A stretch of DNA of 64,000 nt from Mariniflexile sp044335535 (GTDB lineage Bacteria; Bacteroidota; Bacteroidia; Flavobacteriales; Flavobacteriaceae). This document shows positions 16,604 to 24,353 of this stretch, one piece after another (the first letter of the stretch is position 1; each line of letters opens with the position of its first letter). Both the position numbers and the translations under genes were made by a program. The DNA is taken from assembly GCF_044335535.1 (NCBI RefSeq), contig NZ_JBIQVZ010000003.1, positions 434,001-498,000 on the forward strand, given 5' to 3'. The notes under the pieces were generated by a model, which saw only the letters and a list, made by a program, of their open reading frames with translations, did no database searches and had not been told where the DNA came from.

Positions 16604-17049
16604 GTAAATTATAGTATAAAAAGCAAGGCAAAAAGTTGTCAGAAAACAGAAACCCCTGTCTGTTACTGCTCGGGCACAAAAAAGGGTGTTATATTGTGCT
16701 CATTTCAAAGATTAAAAGGAATAAGTTTGTGTACATACCTATTAAACCTCAAACCTAAAAGGTAAAGTGTTTAGCCACACATTTTGCATCCGGTAACTTC
16801 AATTGGAATAGAGATTTTGTTTATGCACTATAATGCCACATTATGTAACTAAGCTTGGAAAAAAAATTACTGGCATGAGTTGCGTAGCGTACGAGTTTTT
16901 GTTTTGAGCGTTGGGCAAGCTCTTTGATTGATGGTCTATTAGATTTCTATTTTTAAACTAAACTTTCTAGCCAACAGGCTAAGTGCTTGATGAGCTGTGG
17001 GACAAAACCATGACAGTAATTTTTTTAGGATCGTTGGGAATGGGTGGCA
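16604..17049. other. Intergenic, no gene recognised; start of a decayed stretch
   Basis: No open frame with family resemblance is visible on either strand. Base composition is mixed. The words GGTAACTTCAATT at about 16792 recur at about 18683, on the other side of the pseudogene and element, which hints that both flanks belong to one disrupted region. No terminator was found after the T9SS gene. Confidence 0.3.
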
Positions 17050-17563
17050 GTTGATAACTATGGATATGCATCCTGAGAGGATCCAGAGGCCTATTTGGAC
17101 GCTATCACGTTTTCCCCACACAAATTTTTGGGCGGACCTGGCACTTCCGGGGTCCTTTTAATAAAAAACTGTACAGGAATCTGGTACCCGATATTCCAGG
17201 TGGAGGTACCGTTTCCTATACCAATCCTTGGGGAGCCCGGGATTATATAGATGATATTGAAACGAGGGAAGATGGCGGTACGCCAGGATTTTTGCAGGCC
17301 ATACGGATTGCCCTGTCCATAAAGCTCAAGGAACAAATGGGAGTGGACAATATACTCAAACGGGAAGCTGACATTAATACCAAGGTGTTCGATAGACTCA
17401 AAAACATTCCAAATCTCCACATTTTGGCAGGGGAGCATACCAATCGCTTGGGAATCTACTCCTTCTATGTTGTGGGATGCCATTATAACCTTATTGTAAA
17501 GCTATTGAACGATCGTTTTGGCATACAAACAAGGGGCGGCTGCTCCTGTGCCTGTACCTATTA
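17050..17563 (+). pseudogene. Broken class V aminotransferase (cysteine desulfurase-like)
   Basis: Three plus-strand frames together read as one protein. GATATGCATCCTGAG (about 17063) gives DMHPE. After a 2-nt shift the frame from 17086 gives EAYLDAITFSPHKFLGGPGT, where the Lys of SPHK matches the PLP-binding lysine of class V aminotransferases. After another shift in an A run near 17165 the frame continues KLYRNLVPDIPGGGTVSYTN and further to IQTRGGCSCACTY, then stops. The family continues well beyond this point, so the 3' end is also lost. With two frameshifts and truncation at both ends it cannot make an active enzyme. Confidence 0.85.
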
Positions 17564-17640
17564 AAAATAAATACGAATCCATACGAAAAACAATTAGTGG
17601 TATAACCAACAGAGCCAAGGCTACTATTGAATTTATTATT

Positions 17641-17859
17641 GAACTCATTTAAAGTTTTTTAATTTGCTAAAAAATTGCTGATTTCAGCTCTGTTTTTGCC
17701 TTTTCTTCCTTCCGTAGCTTTTCCAACGCGACAAGCTGGCTCCTTCTCTAAAAAGGTTTACTAACCCTTTTCTTTACGCTCGGCCCTAACTCAAAAAAGC
17801 CTTCAACAGAACTAAAATCCCCTAATTTTCGCTTAATTTCAAAAACTTTAAATGAGTTC
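17641..17859. mobile_element. MITE-like inverted-repeat element, family 1, copy 1
   Basis: 219 bp bounded by perfect 19-bp inverted repeats: GAACTCATTTAAAGTTTTT at 17641-17659 and its complement at 17841-17859. ATT flanks both ends, consistent with a 3-bp target duplication. It has no open frame. Related elements lie at 29839-29998 and 46477-46694, and fragments near 53690 and 38370. The right end supplies the stop codon of the XRE gene. Confidence 0.75.
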
Positions 17860-18346
17860 ATTGCTTTTTCCTTGTGGAATAGTAATTGATGTTTTTCCTT
17901 TTAGATGCTTTGAGAATATCAATTTGAACCATTCTATTAAGTATAACGGATATAGCTGCAGTGGAAGATTTTATTTGATAATTTTCCTCAAGTTCTTGTA
18001 GGATGTCATGAGAAGTTCTATCCTTTAAGAAGTAATTATCTGCAAGATATAATTTTACACGAGCGGTTAGACGGGATTTTTCTTTTCTAGAAGGCGATAG
18101 TTCGTATCGTGTTTGAGGGTCTATTTTTAAATCAAGAATGTCTTTTGGATGGGATTTAATGGCTTTGCAGATTTCAACAAAGTAGCTTAAAGTTAATTCA
18201 TTACCATCTTCAAGGTTTCGAATGGTGTTGTATGCGAATCCAGTCATTTCAGATATGTCTTCTATTTCTAGTTCACTTTTAATTCTTTGAGCTTTTACCC
18301 TTTCCCCAATTTCTTTTAAAAGTTGTTCATTCTTATATTTAGCCAT
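17858..18346 (-). CDS. XRE-family helix-turn-helix protein
   Basis: 162 residues from the ATG at 18346; an ATG 30 nt further upstream is in frame but adds only a hydrophobic tag. Residues ~10-65 form an XRE-type HTH (LEIEDISEMTGFAYNTIRNL). Residues ~80-155 form a helical, possibly winged-helix region (YFLKDRTSHDILQELEENY, SSTAAISVILNRMVQIDIL). It probably represses itself or nearby genes. The words GAACAAAATACCGAACAA just upstream (18355-18372) contain two direct copies of GAACAA and could be an operator. The stop codon TGA is made partly by the terminal repeat of the adjoining MITE-like element, so the natural C-terminus may have been longer. Confidence 0.8.
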   Translation of the reverse strand: MAKYKNEQLLKEIGERVKAQRIKSELEIEDISEMTGFAYNTIRNLEDGNELTLSYFVEICKAIKSHPKDILDLKIDPQTRYELSPSRKEKSRLTARVKLYLADNYFLKDRTSHDILQELEENYQIKSSTAAISVILNRMVQIDILKASKRKNINYYSTRKKQ

Positions 18347-18376
18347 ATTCAAATTGAACAAAATACCGAACAACAT

Positions 18377-18743
18377 AAAATAATTTATAATGAAATTTTG
18401 TTGTTAATAAAATTAATCATATCTTGACATAATAATTAGTGAATCGCAATTCTATTGTATTAATATATTTAGAAGCATTCGCTTTGAATTTCGTCTTAGA
18501 AAACTGGTAACTTTAAAAGGAACGAAATGATAAGTATGGTGCTCACGCCTCTCTCACTTAGGGCGTGGGTTCACTTATTGTTCCTCGGTATACCAGTACC
18601 TCTAAGGCAGTAAGCTGAGTTCCGCGCCTTTTTTGTGCCCGCACACAAAGGCTTAATGGGGTGCTTTGACCTTGTTTTTCAGGTAACTTCAATTTTACAG
18701 AACAATATAAAATAAGCATGTATTAACCCTAACCCTGTCCCTC
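18377..18743. other. Intergenic, no gene; imperfect hairpin
   Basis: Nothing coding is recognised. A dyad TCACGCC (18543) with GGCGTGGG (18562) can form a short hairpin. The words GGTAACTTCAATT near 18683 repeat a sequence at 16792. The segment is likely decayed accessory DNA, together with the pseudogene before it. Confidence 0.3.
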
Positions 18744-18866
18744 ATGGAAAAAAACAAGGAAACAATAGAACCCTATTCCTTAATACTGCCACAGTACGAT
18801 ATTTTAGACTCACTGGCACTATTGCTGGACAGGTCAAGCCTCAGCAATGCCGTTACAGATGGTTGA
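18744..18866 (+). CDS. 40-residue frame, probable gene relic
   Basis: ATG at 18744 opens a frame of 40 residues (MEKNKETIEPYSLILPQYDI, then LDSLALLLDRSSLSNAVTDG) with codon use that looks coding rather than random. I do not recognise it. It ends abruptly and is followed by low-complexity DNA with repeated GTTGAA and GAAAGGT words. The most likely reading is the N-terminal remnant of a larger accessory gene. A real short protein cannot be excluded. Confidence 0.3.
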   Translation: MEKNKETIEPYSLILPQYDILDSLALLLDRSSLSNAVTDG

Positions 18867-19055
18867 ATCGTGAAAGGTAAATCGTTGAAAAATGAAAGGT
18901 TGATGGTTGTTGGGTTTTATTTTAAAGAGTGTGGTTAAATCCATTGTTCTTTTTAATTTGTGAAAGTGAAGCAAAAGATATTGAAAATATGACGCTGAAC
19001 AAGAAGTGAAATGGCTTCATATTATGGGTGTTTTTTAAAATAGTTACATCAATAA

Positions 19056-19751
19056 TTATTCCGAGGAAAGCTTAGTGATAAAGGTTTCAATAGAAACACT
19101 ATCATCAACATGGAATTCGCCAATTTTAGTGCGCCTTAAAGCCGATAAATGCCCGCCCGATTGCAATGCTTTTCCAAAATCGTTAGCTAAAGAACGAATA
19201 TAAGTGCCTTTGCTGCAAACCACCCTGAAATTTACATTTAAACCATTAATGGCAGTGATTTCAAATTCTGAAATGTTTACGGTTCTTGGTTTGATGTCGA
19301 CTTCTTCACCTGCTCGGGCAAATTCATATAATCGTTTCCCGTCTTTTTTTATGGCTGAAAACACTGGTGGAAATTGCTGAACCTCACCGATAAATTGTTT
19401 GGTGGTTTCCTTAATTAGAGCTTCGGTAATATGATGGGTGGGGAACGTTTCGTTTATTTCGGTTTCCAAATCAAACGAAGGGGTCGTGCTTCCTAAAACA
19501 ATGGTACCAGTATATTCTTTTGTTTGGGCTTGAAAAGAATCGATTTCTTTGGTCATTTTTCCTGTGCAAATTACCAATAAGCCCGTAGCAAGTGGGTCTA
19601 AAGTACCTGCATGACCAACTTTTATTTTTTTAAGTTTGAAAGCTTGCCTAATTTCCCAACGTAATTTATTAACTACTTGAAAGGAGGTCCAATGCAGCGG
19701 TTTGTCAATTAAAAGTACTTGGCCAGAAAGATAATCATCAACATTATGCAT
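19056..19751 (-). CDS. truB: tRNA pseudouridine synthase B
   Basis: 231 residues. The TruB signature KVGHAGTLDPLATGLL is at residues 44-59, with the catalytic Asp52 in GTLDP. IDKPLHWTSFQVV at 15-27 and the segment GTYIRSLANDFG are also typical. The enzyme isomerises U55 in the T-arm of tRNAs in the cytoplasm. Its start overlaps the uppP stop by one base (TAATG), so translation is coupled. Length is at the short end for the family because the C-terminal PUA-type extension found in proteobacteria is absent, which is usual in this phylum. Confidence 0.96.
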   Translation of the reverse strand: MHNVDDYLSGQVLLIDKPLHWTSFQVVNKLRWEIRQAFKLKKIKVGHAGTLDPLATGLLVICTGKMTKEIDSFQAQTKEYTGTIVLGSTTPSFDLETEINETFPTHHITEALIKETTKQFIGEVQQFPPVFSAIKKDGKRLYEFARAGEEVDIKPRTVNISEFEITAINGLNVNFRVVCSKGTYIRSLANDFGKALQSGGHLSALRRTKIGEFHVDDSVSIETFITKLSSE

Positions 19752-20563
19752 TAAACAACAGTTAGTTTATAGATGAAAAAATGAATGATTAACAACGCAA
19801 CACCCAGAACAATGCGGTAGTAACCAAATAGTTTAAAGCCTTTTTTACTTAAGTAATCTATAAACGATTTTATGGCAATTAATGCCACAATAAAGGCTAA
19901 AATATTCCCAATAATAAGATAGTTAATTTGGTCGCTACTTAACTCGAAACCAGCTTTGTAGTAATCGTATGATTTTTTGGCAGTCGCACCAAACATGGTT
20001 GGAACGGCTAGAAAAAATGAAAATTCGGCAGCGGTTTTTCGGTTTAATTTTTGGGTCATACCACCAACAATACTGGCACCACTACGCGAAGTTCCAGGAA
20101 TCATGGCAAGACATTGAAAAAAGCCAATTTTTAAAGCGGTCGCATAACTTATTTTGGTGTGGGCTTCGGGGTTCGCTTCATCGTAAATTTCGTTGGCTTT
20201 AAACCAATCGTCTACTTTTAATAATATAAATCCACCTAAAATTAAAGAAATGGCAACGACTACAGGGCTTTCCAATAATTCGTCAATCACATCATTTAAA
20301 AGCAATCCTAAAACAACAGCAGGAATAAAAGCAACCAGTAGTTTATAATAAAAGTCTAAGCTTTGAAAAAAGCGTTTCCAGTATAGAACGACTACCGATA
20401 AAATAGCACCAAGCTGAATAACGATAGTGAACAGTTTTGTAAAATCGTCTGAAGCTATCTTCATGAACGATGATGCAATAATCATGTGACCTGTGGATGA
20501 TATGGGTAAATATTCGGTAACGCCTTCTATGATGGCTAAAATAATGGCTTCAATGTAATTCAT
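19751..20563 (-). CDS. uppP: Undecaprenyl-diphosphatase UppP/BacA
   Basis: 270 residues, polytopic membrane protein with about seven to eight helices. Both family motifs are present: EGVTEYLPISSTGH at residues 13-26 and PGTSRSGAS at 156-164. The enzyme dephosphorylates undecaprenyl diphosphate at the membrane to recycle the lipid carrier for peptidoglycan and surface glycans. It sits directly before truB with a one-base overlap. A -7 box lies only 4 nt before its ATG, so the transcript is probably leaderless. Confidence 0.97.
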   Translation of the reverse strand: MNYIEAIILAIIEGVTEYLPISSTGHMIIASSFMKIASDDFTKLFTIVIQLGAILSVVVLYWKRFFQSLDFYYKLLVAFIPAVVLGLLLNDVIDELLESPVVVAISLILGGFILLKVDDWFKANEIYDEANPEAHTKISYATALKIGFFQCLAMIPGTSRSGASIVGGMTQKLNRKTAAEFSFFLAVPTMFGATAKKSYDYYKAGFELSSDQINYLIIGNILAFIVALIAIKSFIDYLSKKGFKLFGYYRIVLGVALLIIHFFIYKLTVV

Positions 20564-20567
20564 GTGG

Positions 20568-20575
20568 CAAATGTA
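20568..20575 (-). promoter_or_regulatory. -7 box 4 nt before the uppP start (leaderless)
   Basis: On the minus strand TACATTTG ends 4 nt before the ATG (20563). This fits TAnnTTTG, and transcription would begin at or next to the start codon. The same spacing is seen at glyS and at the LuxE-like gene. Confidence 0.5.
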
Positions 20576-20818
20576 TTAAAATACCTAAATGAAATTGCGA
20601 AATGCTGTTTGAATTTATTGCAATTATGCATAATTTAATGGTTAAATAAAAAAACGATATCATTACAAAATCTTAGTTCAGAGTGATAAATTTACTGTTT
20701 AACTGTTTAACCGTGTAATCGTTGAATTGTATATACAAACTTCATCGGTACAAACTTTAAACTCTGAACTCTGAACTTCTAATATTGAACTTTTAACATT
20801 GTATATCGCTATTTAATA

Positions 20819-21943
20819 ATGAAAATTATTCTCGCACCCGATAAATTTAAAGGTTCCCTAACGGGATTACAGTTTTGTAATGCAGTAGAAGAAGGCATTA
20901 AAGAAATTTTGCCCAAAGCCGAAATTATTAAAATGCCATTGGCTGATGGTGGCGATGGTACTATTGATATTTTAGAATACCATTTAAAAGGAAGCCGTAT
21001 TTATACAAGTATAAATGACCCGCTCTTTAGAGAAATTGAAGCGTCCTACCTGTATATGGATTCTAGTAAAACGGCTTTTATTGAAATGGCCGAAGCTTCC
21101 GGAATGCATCTTTTGGAAAAGGAAGAACAGAATTGTTTTTACACCACTACGTTAGGTACTGGCGAACTGATTTTAGATGCCATCAATAAAGGAGCTAAAG
21201 CCATTGTTTTAGGCATTGGAGGCAGTGCTACAAACGATTGTGGCATGGGTATGGCAACCGCTTTAGGCTACAAATTTGAAGACGGGCACGCGAAAGCGTT
21301 ACAACCGATCGGGAAGAATTTGTTAAAAGTTAAACAGATTAACGGTAATCATGTTATTAACCATCTAAAATCAATAGATTTTAAGGTTGCCTGCGACGTA
21401 ACAAATCCGTTATATGGAAAAGATGGTGCTGCGTATGTTTATGGATCACAAAAGGGCGCATCGGATGACAAAATTAAACAGTTAGATGAAGGTTTAAAAA
21501 ATATGGCAACTGTTTTTGAAAAGCAATTTAATATAGATGTTCAAAATATAAAAGGTGCTGGCGCAGCAGGTGGCATGGGAGCGGGAACATTTGTGTTTTT
21601 AAATGCTGAATTGAAATCAGGAATTGATTTGGTTAAGGATTTAGTGGACTTTGATACTAAAATAAAAGATGCTGATTGGATCATTACAGGTGAAGGTAAA
21701 TTGGATTCTCAAACCCTTTCAGGTAAAACCATTGATGGCATTATAAAATCTGCCAAAAAACAACATATTGCTGTGGCAGCTTTATGTGGTAGTGTGTCAC
21801 TTTCTAATGATGAAGCTGAAAAATTTGGTATTTTTTATACCGATTCTATTATGGAAAAAGCAAAATCGTTAGATGATGCGATACAGAATGGATATGATTA
21901 TGTAAAACAGATGGCTGTAAATTTCACTAAAACACTGGTCTAG
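20819..21943 (+). CDS. glxK: Glycerate 2-kinase (GlxK/GarK family)
   Basis: 374 residues, the full length for this family. The start MKIILAPDKFKGSLTG and the segments MPLADGGDGTIDIL, GIGGSATNDCGMGMATALG and GAGAAGGMGAGTFVFL are diagnostic of glycerate kinase type 1. The enzyme phosphorylates glycerate, feeding it to glycolysis. It is transcribed opposite to the neighbouring uppP and DUF3098 genes; its end overlaps the convergent DUF3098 gene by 4 nt. The upstream 255 nt contain low-complexity words (AACTCTGAACTCTGAAC) rather than an obvious promoter. Confidence 0.95.
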   Translation: MKIILAPDKFKGSLTGLQFCNAVEEGIKEILPKAEIIKMPLADGGDGTIDILEYHLKGSRIYTSINDPLFREIEASYLYMDSSKTAFIEMAEASGMHLLEKEEQNCFYTTTLGTGELILDAINKGAKAIVLGIGGSATNDCGMGMATALGYKFEDGHAKALQPIGKNLLKVKQINGNHVINHLKSIDFKVACDVTNPLYGKDGAAYVYGSQKGASDDKIKQLDEGLKNMATVFEKQFNIDVQNIKGAGAAGGMGAGTFVFLNAELKSGIDLVKDLVDFDTKIKDADWIITGEGKLDSQTLSGKTIDGIIKSAKKQHIAVAALCGSVSLSNDEAEKFGIFYTDSIMEKAKSLDDAIQNGYDYVKQMAVNFTKTLV

Positions 21944-22197
21944 GACTTTTTATCTGGATTTAACAGTATGGCATATATCTGTATTCCAAATCCAATAAGA
22001 ACTAACGTAGGTGCTAAACGAATGCGTCTCCAACTAAAAATATCTGGGTTAAAAACATTGGGGTCGTCACTTCCACCTCCAGACATTAAAATAAAGCCCA
22101 AAGCAATAATTACCAAGCCTATAAACATGAATTTGTAGTTTTTCTTACCGAATACAAATACGGGTTTTGAGTCTTCTTTTTGTTTTTTTTCTCCCAT
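21940..22197 (-). CDS. DUF3098 family small membrane protein
   Basis: 85 residues with two membrane helices (FMFIGLVIIALGFILMSGGG and LAPTLVLIGFGIQIYAILL). The start with a lysine-rich tail, FGKKNYKFM, the glycine-rich turn SGGGSDDPNVFN and the RRIRLAP segment match DUF3098, a Bacteroidota-specific family. It lies between ftsX and (after glxK) uppP; in related genomes as I know them ftsX, DUF3098, uppP and truB form one cluster, pointing to envelope or cell-division biology. Function is unknown. Confidence 0.85.
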   Translation of the reverse strand: MGEKKQKEDSKPVFVFGKKNYKFMFIGLVIIALGFILMSGGGSDDPNVFNPDIFSWRRIRLAPTLVLIGFGIQIYAILLNPDKKS

Positions 22198-22300
22198 GAT
22201 TATCTTTCTCAGAATATTTTAGTGCAAAATAACAGTTTTATTTAAAACTATTGTGTTAATGAAAATCAAATTTTAAAACCCAGAACCTTGAACCCAGAAC

Positions 22301-23179
22301 CTAATAGTACAACGCATCCGTTTTCAAATTCAAGAAACGTTGTGTGGCAATATGCGTACTAATCCAAGTGATTATAACTCCTAAGGCGAATATAATAACG
22401 AAGAGTAGCACAATTAAAATAGGTGTATTAAGCAAGCCTAATTCTGGGAATGTTTTGTTGATGTAATATAATACAATGGCCATGCCTATCAGAGCCAATA
22501 CAGCACCAATAATGCCCAATCGGACACTTTTCCAAACAAACGGACGACGTATAAATTGTTTGGTTGCGCCTACCATTTGCATGGTTTTTATGGTAAATCG
22601 TTTGGAATAAACGGCCAATCGTATAGAACTGTTAATTAACAAAACGGCAATGAGCGTGAAAATACCACTGATAACCAATACCCAGAAACTTATTTTCTTA
22701 ACATTTTCGTTCATGAGGTTTACCAAATCATTGTCGTAGGTTACTTCATCAACAAAGTTTTTTGAAGTAGCTTCTTCCGATATTTTTTCAAGATGTTCAG
22801 AGGTTACAAAATCGGCTTTTAAATGGACATCAATCGAGTTTTGTAATGGGTTGTAGCCTACAAAATCCATAAAATCCTCGCCATTTTCGGCTTTTAAAAA
22901 TTCGGCAGCCTGTTCTTTTGACACGTATTCAATACTTTTTACGTAATCTGCCATAGCCAAACTTTTTTCAAGTTGTTTAATTTCTACTTCTTTGGCGGTT
23001 TCTTTTAAGTAGATGGTAACAACCACTTGTTCTTTAAAATGATCGGATACTTTTTTGGCATTTAAAACCAGCATGCCCAATAAGCCCAATAAAAATAATA
23101 CCAGAGCAATACTCAACACGACTGAAAAGTATGAGGAAATTAGTCGGCGTTTTTGGTCTTTTTCAAAAGATGAACTCAT
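22301..23179 (-). CDS. ftsX: Cell-division permease-like protein FtsX
   Basis: 292 residues. One N-terminal membrane helix (residues ~20-42), a periplasmic domain (~50-165, with the ftsX-like VVTIYLKETAKEVEIKQLE and YVSKEQAAEF), then three C-terminal helices of the FtsX/MacB type (VLVISGIFTLIAVLLINSSI, IGAVLALIGMAIVLYYI, IVLLFVIIFALGVIITWIS). FtsX with FtsE regulates peptidoglycan hydrolases at division; ftsE is not next to it here. The gene leads into DUF3098 with a 103-nt gap that includes repeated AACCCAGAACC words. Confidence 0.9.
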   Translation of the reverse strand: MSSSFEKDQKRRLISSYFSVVLSIALVLFLLGLLGMLVLNAKKVSDHFKEQVVVTIYLKETAKEVEIKQLEKSLAMADYVKSIEYVSKEQAAEFLKAENGEDFMDFVGYNPLQNSIDVHLKADFVTSEHLEKISEEATSKNFVDEVTYDNDLVNLMNENVKKISFWVLVISGIFTLIAVLLINSSIRLAVYSKRFTIKTMQMVGATKQFIRRPFVWKSVRLGIIGAVLALIGMAIVLYYINKTFPELGLLNTPILIVLLFVIIFALGVIITWISTHIATQRFLNLKTDALYY

Positions 23180-23280
23180 AAATATAGGATTAACTGTGTA
23201 AAAATAGTAAAGTATTCTATTTCACTAAGTATTACAACGTTTAAAGTTTTAAGATTGTTTTACAGATGGTGATTATAAAC

Positions 23281-24237
23281 TTATTTTTTTTGTGGTTTAC
23301 TTATTATATATACGCCGACTGCCACGAGTATGCAACTTAATATTTTAATAATATTAATGTCTTGTGCATATTGGTCTTGCATAAAAACATAGGCTAATAT
23401 GCTAACTAATAGAAAACTAACCACAGGTTGTAAATACACATAACTACTTGTTACAGAAGGAGTCAAGTGGTTAAGCGCATAAATGTTAAATAAGTAGGCA
23501 AAAAAGGTGGTAAACAAAACGACGTAGCCAATAGTTAAATAGGTGCTGGTAGTAAAAGCTTCAAAATCGGTATTTAAAAATTCTGAAATCCCAAACGGAA
23601 ACACATAGATAAAACCAAACAAAAACACCCAACTAATGACGGTAATTGCATGGTATTTTTTCATTAAAGTTTTTGCTAAAACGAGGTAGAGTCCGTAGCT
23701 ACAGGCATTTAAAAAAACAAATAAATTGCCTAGAAACGTACTCGTGCCAACAGCTTTACTGCCATATATAATTAAAAAGAGGGCGCCAATAGCTCCCAAT
23801 GTGATGCCTAATACTTTATTTTGGGTCATGCGTTCTTTTAAAATTAGAGCGCTAAAGATTAAAACTAAAACGGGTGTCGCTGTTTGAATGATTGAAGCAT
23901 CAATAGGCGAAGTTAAATTAATGCCATGAAAAAACAATAATTGATTAGCGGCGGCACCAAACAAACCACAAAGTGCCAGTATTAATAAGTCTTTTTTTTC
24001 AACCTTTTCTTTAATAAACAAAAATTTTATGATCCAAAAAAGCAGGACACAGCAAGAAAGCCTAATAAAAACAAAAGCGGTAGGACCAATTTTGTTTGGC
24101 ATAATGCCCTTAGCAATGATGTAGTTTGCGCCATATATGACATTGGCACCCAATAAGGCGAAATGGGCTTTGGTAGTATCTTTTATCAAACCAAAATGAT
24201 GTTTAAGTGGCGAAATTACAAATTGCATTTTAAACAA
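23281..24237 (-). CDS. EamA/DMT-superfamily transporter
   Basis: 318 residues with ten predicted membrane helices in two EamA repeats (first from HFALLGANVIYGANYIIAKG, second from STFLGNLFVFLNACSYGLYL). Typical features are the helix ending TSPIDASIIQTATPVLVLIF and the charged C-terminal tail. Family members export amino acids, nucleosides or other metabolites; the substrate is not predictable. It lies on the same strand upstream of ftsX with a 101-nt gap and divergent from leuS. Confidence 0.85.
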   Translation of the reverse strand: MFKMQFVISPLKHHFGLIKDTTKAHFALLGANVIYGANYIIAKGIMPNKIGPTAFVFIRLSCCVLLFWIIKFLFIKEKVEKKDLLILALCGLFGAAANQLLFFHGINLTSPIDASIIQTATPVLVLIFSALILKERMTQNKVLGITLGAIGALFLIIYGSKAVGTSTFLGNLFVFLNACSYGLYLVLAKTLMKKYHAITVISWVFLFGFIYVFPFGISEFLNTDFEAFTTSTYLTIGYVVLFTTFFAYLFNIYALNHLTPSVTSSYVYLQPVVSFLLVSILAYVFMQDQYAQDINIIKILSCILVAVGVYIISKPQKK

Positions 24238-24310
24238 AACCTTAAATGGTTGCTATATTTAGTTAGTCTCTGTAGCGATATAAAAAGCTAAATGCTTTTA
24301 GTTTTCTGTA

Positions 24311-24332
24311 GAAAGCGTAAATTTGCGCTTTC
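24311..24332 (+). promoter_or_regulatory. leuS promoter with inverted repeat around the -7 box
   Basis: TAAATTTG at 24318-24325 fits the -7 consensus. It is exactly bracketed by GAAAGCG (24311-24317) and its complement CGCTTTC (24326-24332). A protein bound to this dyad would cover the -7 box. Alternatively it could be a coincidence or a hairpin at the transcript start. Confidence 0.5.
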
Positions 24333-24353
24333 AAAAAGCAGAAATACAAGAAC

